Shown one piece after another: positions 16,442 through 25,097 of a stretch of 64,000 nucleotides of DNA. The notes under the pieces were generated by a model. That model was not told the DNA's origin. It was given only the letters and a program-made list of their open reading frames with translations, and searched no databases. Made by a program: the position numbers and the translations under genes. Numbering within the stretch: the stretch's first letter is position 1; the number at the start of each line of letters is the position of its first letter. The stretch spans positions 992,001-1,056,000 of the forward strand of contig NZ_MWPH01000002.1 in NCBI RefSeq assembly GCF_002177135.1, in the 5' to 3' direction. Origin of the DNA: Natronolimnobius baerhuensis (GTDB taxonomy: Archaea; Halobacteriota; Halobacteria; Halobacteriales; Natrialbaceae).

Positions 16442-18037
16442 TTAGTGACCCTGGTCGTGTGGGTTCAGCGCCGTGCCGTAGTTCTCGGCGTGGTCCGTGT
16501 AGTCGATGAATCGCGGTGCATCGGGATCGAACGGCCGCTCGAGGCTCTCGAAGGCCTTCTTCTTGTCCCAGCCCTGGAGTTTCCCGACGGCAGATTTGTC
16601 CTCGAGATCGTGGTACTCGAGGTTCGGCTCGGTGAGGTCCCATGCCTTGACACCCTGTTCAGTTCGGAGGATGACGCTCGAGTACTCATCTGAGGAGCCA
16701 ACAGAACCAACTGTCACGTCGGCACAGAAGCCGGTGAAGTCAGCACACTCGTCACAGCCTTTGAGCGCGGCGTCGTGGAAGTTCTTGATGTCCTCCTCTA
16801 AGATCATCTCGCCGTCGTGGCCGTAGATCATCATCTTGCCGTGGAGGACGTCCATCTTGCCGATGTCTTCGGGGTCGATGCCGCGCTGTTCCTGGACCAT
16901 CTCGCCCATGAGACTCTGGTAGTTGAAGTTCTTCGTACACATCAGGGCGATGGTGTAGTCGATGGCGCGGACGCCTTCGTCCTGTTTCTGGTAGTCCCAC
17001 TCGAAGTCCTGCAGGGCGCGGATGCCTTCGATCTCACACGGCGTGCCGACGAGGGCCAGCGAGAGGTCCTCCCAGTCCTTGTCGGGGAGTTTGTCCTCCC
17101 ACTGCTCGAGATTGAGGTTGCCGAGTGCCATCGTCTGGTTGTAGACGGTGCCGGCGTTTTCGATGAGTTCCTCTTTCGTCGTCGCAAGGAAGCTTTCTGC
17201 TTTCCAGGCGTCCTCCTCGCTTTCGGTCGCGATGAGTGCCCCGTCGATCTCTCCTTCCTCGAGTAAGGTCGCGAGCATCCCGGTGACGACGCCGCCGTCC
17301 TGGGCGTTGTCGGTCCAGTCGTCGTCGACCTTCGCGGAGAACTCCGTGATCGGGTCGCCAGCGCCCTTGACGTTGTCCTCGCCGCCGGTGATCTTCCACT
17401 GGCGCTCGTACCGGAGCCCGCCCCGCGGACAGAAGTCCCAACAGAGCGAACAGCCGGTACACATCTTGACGAGTTCCGGCAGTCCGTCGTCGTCGATTCC
17501 AATCGAGTCAGACGGACAGGCGGCGACACACGTCCCACACTGGATACAGCGGCCTTCGTCGATGACCGCCTCGTCGAGTTCCATGAACCAGGTCTTCTCG
17601 TCCGGCGTCTCGATGTCGTTCATCTGCGAGCGAATCGAGTACTCCGGCGTCTCAAGGTCGACGCCGTCCGGAATCCCAACGCGGGTGTCCGGCGCGTCGT
17701 CGTAGACGTCCTGGCTCACGTCCGTCGCGGGCTCGGTGAACTCGAGGTCGCCGAGTTCGCCGTTCTCGTCGACGTTTGCGACGCCGGCTCCGTCGGTAGC
17801 GACGCGCTGGTCGCTGGTGTCGGCGGCGTCGGCCGTCTGCTCGCCGCAGGTACAGGTATCCGGCGAGCAACTCTCGCCCTCAGACGCCTGCACTGTGCCT
17901 TCTCGAGCGTTGTCGGATTCTGCTCGAGAGCGTGGGGTGGATCCTGCATCAGAGACAATAACGGCTTCGTCCTCGTCCTCAGACTCTGGGACGCCGGGGA
18001 ACGGACGCTTTTCATCGTCGGTTCCGTTAGTCTCCAT
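16442..18037 (-). CDS. FrhB-like F420-type iron-sulfur flavoprotein (coenzyme F420 hydrogenase/dehydrogenase beta family)
   Basis: 531 aa. Residues 1 to about 155 are acidic and low-complexity and include a small Cys cluster, CSPDTCTCGEQ, near 56. Residues about 160-205 carry two [4Fe-4S] ferredoxin motifs (CIQCGTCVAACP and CTGCSLCWDFCP). The rest is the FrhB N- and C-terminal domains, with extra cysteines in GCDECADFTGFCADVTVGSVG near 440. FrhB relatives move electrons between F420H2, FAD and iron-sulfur clusters. The start overlaps the end of the siroheme reductase gene by 11 bases, so the two are co-translated and probably form one electron-transfer unit. The start METNGTDDEKRPF at 18037 removes a non-coding-like extension. 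Confidence 0.85.
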   Translation of the reverse strand: METNGTDDEKRPFPGVPESEDEDEAVIVSDAGSTPRSRAESDNAREGTVQASEGESCSPDTCTCGEQTADAADTSDQRVATDGAGVANVDENGELGDLEFTEPATDVSQDVYDDAPDTRVGIPDGVDLETPEYSIRSQMNDIETPDEKTWFMELDEAVIDEGRCIQCGTCVAACPSDSIGIDDDGLPELVKMCTGCSLCWDFCPRGGLRYERQWKITGGEDNVKGAGDPITEFSAKVDDDWTDNAQDGGVVTGMLATLLEEGEIDGALIATESEEDAWKAESFLATTKEELIENAGTVYNQTMALGNLNLEQWEDKLPDKDWEDLSLALVGTPCEIEGIRALQDFEWDYQKQDEGVRAIDYTIALMCTKNFNYQSLMGEMVQEQRGIDPEDIGKMDVLHGKMMIYGHDGEMILEEDIKNFHDAALKGCDECADFTGFCADVTVGSVGSSDEYSSVILRTEQGVKAWDLTEPNLEYHDLEDKSAVGKLQGWDKKKAFESLERPFDPDAPRFIDYTDHAENYGTALNPHDQGH

Positions 18038-19745
18038 GCGCAACACCTCCAGCAACCGGGGCCTCAGCTCCTTGCATGATCGTCCGCAGTCGCTCGTTGT
18101 CGACCCGACGACACCACGCGTAGAAGCGCTCGTCGTCGTTCCGGTCGTCGGAATAGGCGTCGAACAGCTTCTCGAGAGCCGGAATAACGGCGTGGGCAGG
18201 CACAGCGGTCTGGACCCAATCGAGGAACTCGTTGTCCGTTCCGAGCGCGCCGCCGAGACCGAAGTCCATCCCTTCGACGAGATTGTCGCCCTCCTCGTTG
18301 GGTGCCTGAATATCGTCCGGGGCCTCGTCTGCGTCGAGTTTGACTGTCTCGCCACGGAAGCCGATATCCGCGATCTGTGGCTGTGCACACGACGCGGAAC
18401 AGCCGGACATGTGCATCCGGACGACCTCGAGATCGTCGGGCGTGTCGATTCGCTTGTCGAGTTCTCGAGCCCAGCGCTTGGTTCGTTTCTTGGTCTCGAT
18501 GATCGCGTAGTTACAGAACTCGTTGCCCGTACAGCCGACTGCACCGCGGGAGAACGGACCGGGATCGGGCTGGTACTCCTGGGCGAACGGTTCGGCCAGC
18601 AGATCCTCGACGTTTTCCTCGGGGATGTGGCTAATGAGGAAGTTCTGATCGGTTGCGAGGCGCACGGAGGCGTCCTCGGTGCCGTACTTCTTCGCGGCAC
18701 GGGCGGCCTCGGCGAACTCGTCGCCACCCATGCGGCCGGCGATGACGTTGAAGCCGACGTATTTCAGGCCGTCCTGTTTCTGGTCGTGGACGCCGACGTG
18801 GTCGCCCTTGTAGCCTTCCGTCAGACCCTCGCCGCGTTCGGGCAGATCGACGGTACAGCGGTCGCGGATGGCTTCCTCGAACTTCTCGGGACCCATCTGC
18901 TCGACGAGATAGCGCATGCGGCAGACCCCGCGGTTGTGCCGGTCGCCGAGTTCCTTGAACGTCTGGGCGACAGAGCGACAGAACTCGACGGCATGTTCGG
19001 GCTGGATGAAGACATCGAGTTCCGAGCCCATGCGGGGACCATCCGAGAGGCCGCCACCGACGCGGGCGTGGAAGCCGTAGTAGTGCTCGCCGCCGATCTC
19101 TTTCTGTGCCGGGACGAGCCCGAGATCGTTGATCTGGGACTGGGCACAATCGTGTTTGCAGCCCGTGATCGTGATCTTGAACTTCCGGGGCAGGTTGGCG
19201 TACTCGCGGTTCTCGGTGAAGTAGTCCGAGACGGCGTCGATGACCGGCTGGGCGTTGAAACACTCGTGGTCGTCGAGCCCGGCTGCGGGGCAGCCAAGCA
19301 CGTTCCGTGCGGAGTCACCACAGCCCTGAATCGTCGTCAGGCCGACCTCGTCGTAGCGCTCCCACATCTCGGGGACGTCCTCGACGCGGATCCAGTGTTT
19401 CTGGATGTCCTGTCGGGTGGTGATGTCGAGGTAGGCGTCGCCCCACAGTTCGTTCTGTTCCTCGCCTCCGTACTCCTCGGGGGCGACGGCGAGGTCATCC
19501 GTGACCTCACCGATGACCTCAGCCTGGTCGGGGGTGAGATAGCCACCCGGGACCTTGGTCCGGATCATGAAGTAGTCGTCCTGCTTCTGGGAGTACATGC
19601 CCGCCCACTTCAGACGCTCCCACTCGCCGCCACCGGCGCGTTCCTCGATTTCCTCGTCAGTGAGTTCGCCCTCCGCGTAGTCGTAGACATCCTCAATAAC
19701 GTCAAGGGGATGTTTTTCCTGTTTGTGCTGTTCGACTGTATTCAT
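18027..19745 (-). CDS. nirA: Siroheme/[4Fe-4S] nitrite (or sulfite) reductase, ferredoxin type
   Basis: 572 aa with two repeats of the nitrite/sulfite reductase ferredoxin-like and catalytic domains. The siroheme/[4Fe-4S] ligands are the CTGNEFC pair near 418 and the CSASC pair near 461. The first half contains the degenerate counterpart GCGDSARNVLGCPAAG near 147. This is the assimilatory six-electron reductase: nitrite to ammonium, or sulfite to sulfide. Sequence alone does not settle the substrate, and no nitrate reductase or transporter is present in the window. The tight overlap with an FrhB-like gene suggests that electrons come through that protein. The start at 19745 gives MNTVEQHKQEKHPL. 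Confidence 0.84.
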   Translation of the reverse strand: MNTVEQHKQEKHPLDVIEDVYDYAEGELTDEEIEERAGGGEWERLKWAGMYSQKQDDYFMIRTKVPGGYLTPDQAEVIGEVTDDLAVAPEEYGGEEQNELWGDAYLDITTRQDIQKHWIRVEDVPEMWERYDEVGLTTIQGCGDSARNVLGCPAAGLDDHECFNAQPVIDAVSDYFTENREYANLPRKFKITITGCKHDCAQSQINDLGLVPAQKEIGGEHYYGFHARVGGGLSDGPRMGSELDVFIQPEHAVEFCRSVAQTFKELGDRHNRGVCRMRYLVEQMGPEKFEEAIRDRCTVDLPERGEGLTEGYKGDHVGVHDQKQDGLKYVGFNVIAGRMGGDEFAEAARAAKKYGTEDASVRLATDQNFLISHIPEENVEDLLAEPFAQEYQPDPGPFSRGAVGCTGNEFCNYAIIETKKRTKRWARELDKRIDTPDDLEVVRMHMSGCSASCAQPQIADIGFRGETVKLDADEAPDDIQAPNEEGDNLVEGMDFGLGGALGTDNEFLDWVQTAVPAHAVIPALEKLFDAYSDDRNDDERFYAWCRRVDNERLRTIMQGAEAPVAGGVAHGD

Positions 19746-20160
19746 GCGAACCACCGAGAAGTGATAGGAGCCAGTGAATCGCAGACGCTACCTTCAACAA
19801 CCATCGTTTAACGGGTACTAGAACCAGATACGTATACCCTCCCGCAACAAGGCGAATCATGTCGTGGGTCAGTCGAACGAGTAAATATTGCCTCATCGTT
19901 CCGACTCCGAATACGGCTGTTTCCAGAAATCACACCCACAGGTCAGTACGACCCTGCCGTGATTACCAAGCCAACGAAACCGTCACCAATAGCGGAAATA
20001 TACTCCGGTACGTCGCAGACTCGAGAGTTGGTGTTTCAGAACCCTTGACACCATATAACGCGGAAGCCACTCACACTCGAGGTAACTCGAGGTAGCCCAA
20101 TCGGTCGAACTGCGCCGCAAAAGTGGGTACCGACCGATGTGCCATGTCGGCGCCGGGTCT
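19746..20160. other. Intergenic region upstream of the nirA-frhB operon
   Basis: 415 bases between the nirA start and the ftsY stop. On the minus strand it offers TATA-like GTTAAACG (about 19805-19812) and GGTATACG (about 19830-19837) as possible nirA promoters with a 5' leader. A short direct repeat ACTCGAGGTA occurs near 20075-20095. Short open frames here lack coding character. Confidence 0.5.
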
Positions 20161-21597
20161 CTATCCGTCGTCCTCGTCCTCGAGCAGTCGGTCCACCATG
20201 TCGTCGGGATCGAACCGCTCGAGATGGTCGTAGCCCTGACCGACGCCGAGGAACAGAATCGGCTTTCCGGTGACGTGAGCCACCGAGATCGCCGCGCCAC
20301 CGTTGGAGTCGGCGTCGGCTTTCGTCAGGATTGCGCCGTCGGTTTCAGCAGCGTTGTTGAACTCTCGAGCGCGGTTGACTGCGTCCTGCCCGGCGACGGC
20401 TTCGTCGACGAACAGCGTCATATCGGGGTCGACGACGCGGTCGATCTTCTCGAGTTGGTCCATCAACCCCTCGTCGGTGTGGAGTCGGCCTGCCGTATCG
20501 CCGAGGACCACGTCGATGTCGTTGGCCTCAGCGTATTCGACGGCGTCGTACAACACCGCGGCGGGGTCGCCGCCCTGTTCGTGGCTGATGCACTTCGTCT
20601 CGAGTGCGTCGGCGTGTTCCTGAATCTGCTCGTTCGCACCGGCCCGGTAGGTGTCGCCGTTTGCCATCACCGAAGAGTAGCCCCGTTCCTCGAGATAGCG
20701 GCTCATCTTCGCAATCGAGGTCGTCTTGCCGACGCCGTTGACGCCGGTGAAGACGATGGTGACTGGCTTGTCTTCGATGGCAATGCGCTCGTCGAAATCG
20801 AATTGGCCGACACTGATCACGTCGTAGATGGCGTCGCGAAGCGCTTCCTCGATCACGTCGCCAGTCGACGTCGTGAAGGCACGCGTCTCGCCGATGAGCT
20901 CGTCGCGCAGGTTGTCGAGAATTTCGTCGACGACGCCCATCTCCACGTCACCCGCAAGCAGCGCCAACTCGAGTTCCTGTAACGGTCCCTCGAGATCTTC
21001 TTCTTCGATGACGAACTTGCCTTTGACGAGGGATTTAGCCTTCCGACCGAAGCCGGTAGACTCGTTTTCCTCGTCATCGTCATCAGCGCCACTGAACGCC
21101 GGATCGGCGATGATGTCGGGGCCGCCGGACGAGTCGGCTGCGGCGGACTCGTCGGTTGCAGCGTCGGCGACGTCCTCGTCGTCCTCGATCAGTCCCTCGA
21201 GGTCGAGACTGGAGTCGCTTTCAGCGTCGAGTTCGGATTCCGGCTCCGAGTCCGGTTCAGTACCGGGGTCAACCGTCTCACCTGCCGCTGCCGACTCGGC
21301 TGGCCTCCCCTGTTGGTCGGCAACGCCATCGTCGACTGCAGTGGTCTCCGAAGCGTCCGGCTCGGCTGATTGCGCCGCGTCGCTCTCAGCAGGGGGTTCG
21401 GCGGCATCCGCCTCGAGGTCGGCGTCGGCTTCGACCTGCGTCTCGTCTATCTCCTCGAGGTCGGCGTCGGCTTCGACCTGCGTCTCGTCTATCTCCTCGA
21501 GGTCGTCTTCGTCCTCGACCTCTTCGACGTTCTCTTCAGCCGCCTCTTCGGCGTCTTTCCGGAAGCTCCCGAGTTTATCTTTCAGGTTATCGAACAT
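20161..21597 (-). CDS. ftsY: Signal recognition particle receptor FtsY
   Basis: 478 aa. Residues 1 to about 180 form the very acidic A domain, variable and membrane-associated in archaea, followed by the N domain (four-helix bundle, about 185-265) and the G domain. GTPase motifs visible: GVNGVGKTT (near 282), DTAGRLHTDEGLM, TKADADSNGG and FLGVGQGYDHLERF at the end. FtsY docks SRP-ribosome complexes at the Sec translocon. The acidic domain includes a 14-codon tandem duplication. It follows pfdA after 35 bases and rpl18a before that, a linkage common in haloarchaea. Confidence 0.95.
   Translation of the reverse strand: MFDNLKDKLGSFRKDAEEAAEENVEEVEDEDDLEEIDETQVEADADLEEIDETQVEADADLEADAAEPPAESDAAQSAEPDASETTAVDDGVADQQGRPAESAAAGETVDPGTEPDSEPESELDAESDSSLDLEGLIEDDEDVADAATDESAAADSSGGPDIIADPAFSGADDDDEENESTGFGRKAKSLVKGKFVIEEEDLEGPLQELELALLAGDVEMGVVDEILDNLRDELIGETRAFTTSTGDVIEEALRDAIYDVISVGQFDFDERIAIEDKPVTIVFTGVNGVGKTTSIAKMSRYLEERGYSSVMANGDTYRAGANEQIQEHADALETKCISHEQGGDPAAVLYDAVEYAEANDIDVVLGDTAGRLHTDEGLMDQLEKIDRVVDPDMTLFVDEAVAGQDAVNRAREFNNAAETDGAILTKADADSNGGAAISVAHVTGKPILFLGVGQGYDHLERFDPDDMVDRLLEDEDDG
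21411..21494. repeat. Tandem 42-bp duplication inside ftsY
   Basis: Two back-to-back 42-base copies (21411-21452 and 21453-21494), identical by eye, with a partial third beginning. Each encodes 14 residues including EEIDETQVEADADL. It is an in-frame expansion of the acidic domain. Confidence 0.9.
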
Positions 21598-21632
21598 GGT
21601 ATCTGCGGGTGCGAATCTAGCGATTCGCGGGG

Positions 21633-22091
21633 TTATTCGTCAGCGTCAGGCTGGCCCTGTCCCTGACCCATCTGCTGCATCTGCTGTTGCATCGCCTGCT
21701 GTTGCATCTGCTGGGCCTGCTGTTCGAGTTGCTGGCTCTCGGCTTCGAGTTCAGTGACCTCGTCGTTCAGGTCGGAAATCTGCTCGTCGACGAGTTCTTT
21801 CTTGTTCTCGAGGGCGTCGACAGCGCCATCCTGTTCGAACTCCGCTGCGTAGTTCGCGCCGAGTTCGACGATTGCTTCGTCGATATCCTCAACCGTCGCG
21901 CGAAGGTACGCGCCACCGCCGAGTGGGACCTGCACGGTCGAACCCGACTCGAGCGTCTCGAGCGCCTCGGTGGCCTCGTCGATTTCGGTTTTCTCCTGGC
22001 GCAGCGACTCGACTTCGCCCTCGAGGGCGTTGATCTGCTCTTCGAGTTCCTGCAGTTCCTGAGAGAGCTGCTGAAGTTGCTGCTGACCCAT
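21633..22091 (-). CDS. pfdA: Prefoldin subunit alpha
   Basis: A 152-aa coiled-coil protein. Two long helical regions (about 3-55 and 95-140) flank the beta-hairpin part STVQVPLGGGAYLRATVED, as in alpha-class prefoldin. It assembles with the beta subunit into the hexameric chaperone that delivers unfolded proteins to thermosomes. The Gln/Met-rich C-terminus (MQQQAMQQQMQQMGQGQGQ) is a haloarchaeal embellishment. Its ATG shares one base with the stop of rpl18a (TAATG), so translation is coupled. Confidence 0.94.
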   Translation of the reverse strand: MGQQQLQQLSQELQELEEQINALEGEVESLRQEKTEIDEATEALETLESGSTVQVPLGGGAYLRATVEDIDEAIVELGANYAAEFEQDGAVDALENKKELVDEQISDLNDEVTELEAESQQLEQQAQQMQQQAMQQQMQQMGQGQGQPDADE

Positions 22092-22273
22092 TAGTTGTCA
22101 CCCTCTTCGAGGCTTTCGAGGTCGATCTGCGTGCGTTTGAGTCCGTGCTGGCTCCCAAGCTGGGAGTAGGTGTGTTCGCGAGCGAGGTTTTCGTTTTCGG
22201 CGTCGATTGTCGTTTCGAACTTCGAGGACCCGTCGCGGGTCTCAAACTGACCGGTGACTGTGAACTGACTCAT
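22091..22273 (-). CDS. rpl18a: 50S ribosomal protein L18Ae/LX
   Basis: 60 aa: FTVTGQFETRDGSSKFE, then REHTYSQLGSQHGLKRTQIDLESLEE matches the short archaeal LX (L18Ae/L20e) protein of the large subunit. It heads the rpl18a-pfdA-ftsY operon, and the stop overlaps the pfdA start by one base. Confidence 0.92.
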   Translation of the reverse strand: MSQFTVTGQFETRDGSSKFETTIDAENENLAREHTYSQLGSQHGLKRTQIDLESLEEGDN

Positions 22274-22378
22274 GGCTACACGTGCGGCGGGCAGTCGGAA
22301 GAGTCTTCCCTTCTATCCCTGGCTGGCGCGCCACGGTACGGCCAAACGATTTGCCTGTCGCGACCCCACCAGTGAGTG

Positions 22379-22693
22379 ATGAGCGAAATCGAACCCAGCG
22401 AGTTGCTGCCCAGCGACCGAATGCAAGAACAGGCCCTCAAGGGCGCGGTTACCCAGATCCATCGCGGCCATCAGTACGCCGAGGAGGGTGATACGTTCAC
22501 CATCGAGGAGACAACGTTCGAGGTGACCACCGTGAGCGAGCGCACGCTCGGCGATCTGACCGACGAAGACGCACAGGCCGAAGGCATGGACGACCTCGAG
22601 GCCTATCGGAACCTGCTCGAGCGCGCCCACGATAACTTCGAGTGGGACGACGACAGCGAGGTCGTTCTTCACGAGTTCGAACCGCAGGAATAG
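22379..22693 (+). CDS. ASCH-domain-like small protein
   Basis: A 104-aa acidic protein. HQYAEEGDTFTIEETTFEVT, then ERTLGDLTDEDAQAEGMDDLEAYRNLLE, has the pattern of an ASCH domain (PUA-like beta barrel): small residue-rich entry, EGD turn, and the helix before the final strand. ASCH proteins bind RNA or act on modified nucleosides. It lies between two ribosomal/translation operons on the opposite strand. ATG 22379 is preferred to the adjacent GTG at 22376. Confidence 0.68.
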   Translation: MSEIEPSELLPSDRMQEQALKGAVTQIHRGHQYAEEGDTFTIEETTFEVTTVSERTLGDLTDEDAQAEGMDDLEAYRNLLERAHDNFEWDDDSEVVLHEFEPQE

Positions 22694-22784
22694 CAAGAGG
22701 ATACCTTCTCGAGAGATCAACGACTGAGTCGGTGACTCGAGGATATCGCAGAGTGTCGACGCGGTCGCATCGAGTAGAAACGAG

Positions 22785-23450
22785 TTACTCGAGATAGCCG
22801 AGCGCGTCTTCGATCCGGCCGAGTTCCGGTCCAGTCGTGTCTTCGCCGACGACATAGCCGGATTCGTTCGCGAGCAGTCCGGAGCCGACGAGTGGCGCGC
22901 CGTAGTTGACGGTGCCGACATCGGCTCGCACGTCGAGGGCATCCTCGAGGAAATCGAGTTCCTCGTCGGTTGCCTTCGGATGGCAGAGCACCCCGGAATT
23001 CGTCGCGACGGCGGCCGTCCCGACGGTTCGAACACCGGCGAGGTCGCCGCGTTCGACGGGAACCTCGAGAGTGTCTTTGATGATCTGGATCGCCTCTCGC
23101 GTCAGGTCGGGGTGGGCGTACGCGCCGTAGTCGTTCGCGAGAACGACGTTCCCGGCAGCGTTGACGTTACCCGGTAGTTCCGCGACGGGTACGCCGAGTT
23201 CGTCCTCAAGTCGTTCGCGTTCGTACTCGAGGACGCGCGAGCTCACGAGCAGGCCGTTTTCGTTGCCCGTCGCTAACGCGCCGACCGTCGAGGAACCGCC
23301 GACGGTCGTCTGGATGGCGGGCACCTCGAGTTCGTCTTCCAGATCGGCAACGAGGTCGTCATCGAGGTCCTGTCGGACGAGCACGCACGAGTCGGTCGCG
23401 CGAGCGAAGACACCGACGTAGGCCGACCCGGCGAAGGCGAGTCGTTGCAA
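22785..23450 (-). CDS. eif6: Translation initiation factor aIF6
   Basis: A 221-aa pentein-fold protein with five alpha/beta repeats: [87 protein letters not shown]. aIF6 binds the 50S subunit at L14 and prevents premature 50S-30S joining. The only start matching family N-termini is TTG at 23450, two bases after the rpl31e stop; no ATG is available nearby. Part of the rpl39e-rpl31e-eif6 operon. Confidence 0.94.
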   Translation of the reverse strand: MQRLAFAGSAYVGVFARATDSCVLVRQDLDDDLVADLEDELEVPAIQTTVGGSSTVGALATGNENGLLVSSRVLEYERERLEDELGVPVAELPGNVNAAGNVVLANDYGAYAHPDLTREAIQIIKDTLEVPVERGDLAGVRTVGTAAVATNSGVLCHPKATDEELDFLEDALDVRADVGTVNYGAPLVGSGLLANESGYVVGEDTTGPELGRIEDALGYLE

Positions 23451-23452
23451 GT

Positions 23453-23731
23453 TTAGTCGGCGACCTCGGCCTCGACGACGGCCTCGCCTTCCTCGTCGAA
23501 GCGAGCGGCACGGACCCGAAGCTTACGCGGCGGGTTCGCACGCCCCTTCGACCAGATTGCCTCGTTGATCGAGGGATCGAGGCGGATGGCGTCTTCGTCG
23601 ACGGAGAAGTGTTGCGCGAGGTGCTCGCGGATGAGTCGCATGGCGAGATCCGCGGCCTCGTGATTTGCTCCCTTCTTGACGTCTCGCAGCGGAACGGTAA
23701 CGACGCGTTCCTCGAAATCACTTGCACTCAT
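23453..23731 (-). CDS. rpl31e: 50S ribosomal protein L31e
   Basis: 92 aa. [37 protein letters not shown] and [24 protein letters not shown] are diagnostic for archaeal L31e, a protein near the exit tunnel. It starts 2 bases after the rpl39e stop and ends 2 bases before the eif6 TTG start, so the operon is very compact. Confidence 0.96.
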   Translation of the reverse strand: MSASDFEERVVTVPLRDVKKGANHEAADLAMRLIREHLAQHFSVDEDAIRLDPSINEAIWSKGRANPPRKLRVRAARFDEEGEAVVEAEVAD

Positions 23732-23733
23732 CG

Positions 23734-23886
23734 TTACTCGTCAGTGCTGCTACGTCGCCAGTTGCGTCGTTTCGGGTTCCGCTGGACTTCCATGTCAGTC
23801 TTCATCATGACCCAGGCCGGAACGCGGCTGTTCTGGTTCTCGAGTTTGGCAAGTCGCTTCTTCTTGCCCTTCGATTTCTTACCCAT
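23734..23886 (-). CDS. rpl39e: 50S ribosomal protein L39e
   Basis: A 50-aa very basic protein: [19 protein letters not shown], then [11 protein letters not shown] and [15 protein letters not shown]. It is a tunnel-lining protein and normal in length. The upstream in-frame extension was discarded because L39e always begins near MGKKS. First gene of the rpl39e-rpl31e-eif6 operon. Confidence 0.95.
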   Translation of the reverse strand: MGKKSKGKKKRLAKLENQNSRVPAWVMMKTDMEVQRNPKRRNWRRSSTDE

Positions 23887-23911
23887 AGTAGCCGAACGTA
23901 GCCCACGGTGG

Positions 23912-23918
23912 CTTAAAA
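23912..23918 (-). promoter_or_regulatory. TATA box of the rpl39e-rpl31e-eif6 operon
   Basis: Minus-strand TTTTAAG is centred about 29 bases before the rpl39e ATG, consistent with a leaderless operon transcript. Confidence 0.6.
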
Positions 23919-23974
23919 TCTTGTCCATTGGAGACCGAGAGTGTGAGCCCCGTTAAGCGCCCCCACCCGATTCG

Positions 23975-24970
23975 TCACACCGTTCGCTCGAGATAGCGCG
24001 TTACCGCCTCGAGTGTGGCCTGGCTCGGTTCGGTGGTGTAGGTCCACTCATCGACGTTCTCGAGGCCGTCGTGGCGATGAAACTCGCCGTGGTCGTGACA
24101 GCCCCGACCGTGGAAACGAGTGCCGCCGCCGAGTTCGTCCGGGCCGGCGTAGGCGGTGGCCATGGGCGTGACTTCCATCGTGCGGCCGTCCTCGCCGGTC
24201 CGCACCGCAGTGCCCAGATCGTGATCACAGGGAGAGCCACCGACTTCGTCGGCAACTTCTGGTGAGAGAAACGTATGCAGCGTCTCGTGGATCGCCATAT
24301 TTCGCGTGATCGGCCGCGAATCCCAAATCTCAGTCGCACCGAGGTTCGCGACCGTTAGCGCGCCATCGACGTGTTCGTCTCTGTCGGCGGAGTTATCCTC
24401 GTTGTCGCCGTCGCCGGCCCTCGAGCCCAGTTCCGCGTTCGGCGTCAGCGTTCCGCCGTAGCCGACCCGGAAGTTCAGCGGCGACCAGCAAAACAGGACA
24501 TGTGAGGTTCGGGCAGAAAGGGCGTTGCGCTCGCGCACCTGCTCGCGAAAGTTTGCAAGCACCGTCGACAGCGACGGCACAACGGCCTCCGACGACAGCG
24601 GCGCGTCCGAGAGTGGAAACCGAACTGGAGCACCTCGCTCGAGGGAGATCTCGAGGCCCTCGAGTCTCGACTCCGCGTTCGCATATTCGAGGACGCGATC
24701 CAGCGACTCCTCGACTGCGGCCATTGCGTCGCGGTAGGGTTCCGGCCAGTCGCTGCGCATGCCGGTGACCCCGGCGTGAAGCCAGCCGTGGAGCGGGACG
24801 GGGCCGGGATAGATGCGTACGGTCACGGGCGACTCGCTCGCGGTTGCAGTGGTCGTCGTAGGAACGACCGTCGACGCTGCGGCTGCGCCACCGACTGCGG
24901 TCAGCAGTTCGCGTCGACTGACGACTCGAGGCCGTCGACTCCTATCGCCGTCGCGGTCGGGGCCAGCCAT
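23975..24970 (-). CDS. Tat-exported HExxH metalloprotease-like protein, unknown family
   Basis: 331 aa. A twin-arginine signal (SRRELLTAVGGAAAASTVV, about 18-36) indicates export in folded form. The mature part contains AIHETLHTF near residue 226, a HExxH zinc motif, followed by a Cys/His-rich stretch (SPCDHDLG, HGRGCHDHGEFHRHD) that could bind further metal or form disulfides. The protein is probably an extracellular zinc hydrolase. I do not recognise the family, and halolysins (subtilases) are unrelated. It is a single gene, convergent with nothing, upstream of rpl39e on the same strand. Confidence 0.7.
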   Translation of the reverse strand: MAGPDRDGDRSRRPRVVSRRELLTAVGGAAAASTVVPTTTTATASESPVTVRIYPGPVPLHGWLHAGVTGMRSDWPEPYRDAMAAVEESLDRVLEYANAESRLEGLEISLERGAPVRFPLSDAPLSSEAVVPSLSTVLANFREQVRERNALSARTSHVLFCWSPLNFRVGYGGTLTPNAELGSRAGDGDNEDNSADRDEHVDGALTVANLGATEIWDSRPITRNMAIHETLHTFLSPEVADEVGGSPCDHDLGTAVRTGEDGRTMEVTPMATAYAGPDELGGGTRFHGRGCHDHGEFHRHDGLENVDEWTYTTEPSQATLEAVTRYLERTV

Positions 24971-25097
24971 AGCGACGCTGGAATCCTACACCAATCACGG
25001 GCATCATACCCTTTCGTCCTCAGACGGACAAACGCGCGTTCGTGATAGTTGGCCGCTGTGACCGATCAACTGTCCTGAGTGTTGGATAATCGGACGG

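Noticed and set aside
17736-19811. 691-aa open frame on the plus strand
   Set aside because: Lies antisense to nirA, whose siroheme motifs are unmistakable; a product of GC-rich codon bias.
19859-20095. 78-aa plus-strand frame upstream of nirA
   Set aside because: Biased composition unlike haloarchaeal proteins (basic, His/Asn/Arg-rich, not acidic), no promoter and no family.
20137-21757. Plus-strand frames of 281 and 309 aa over ftsY
   Set aside because: Antisense to the clear FtsY GTPase and its acidic domain; Ser/Ala-rich translations mirror Asp/Glu codons.
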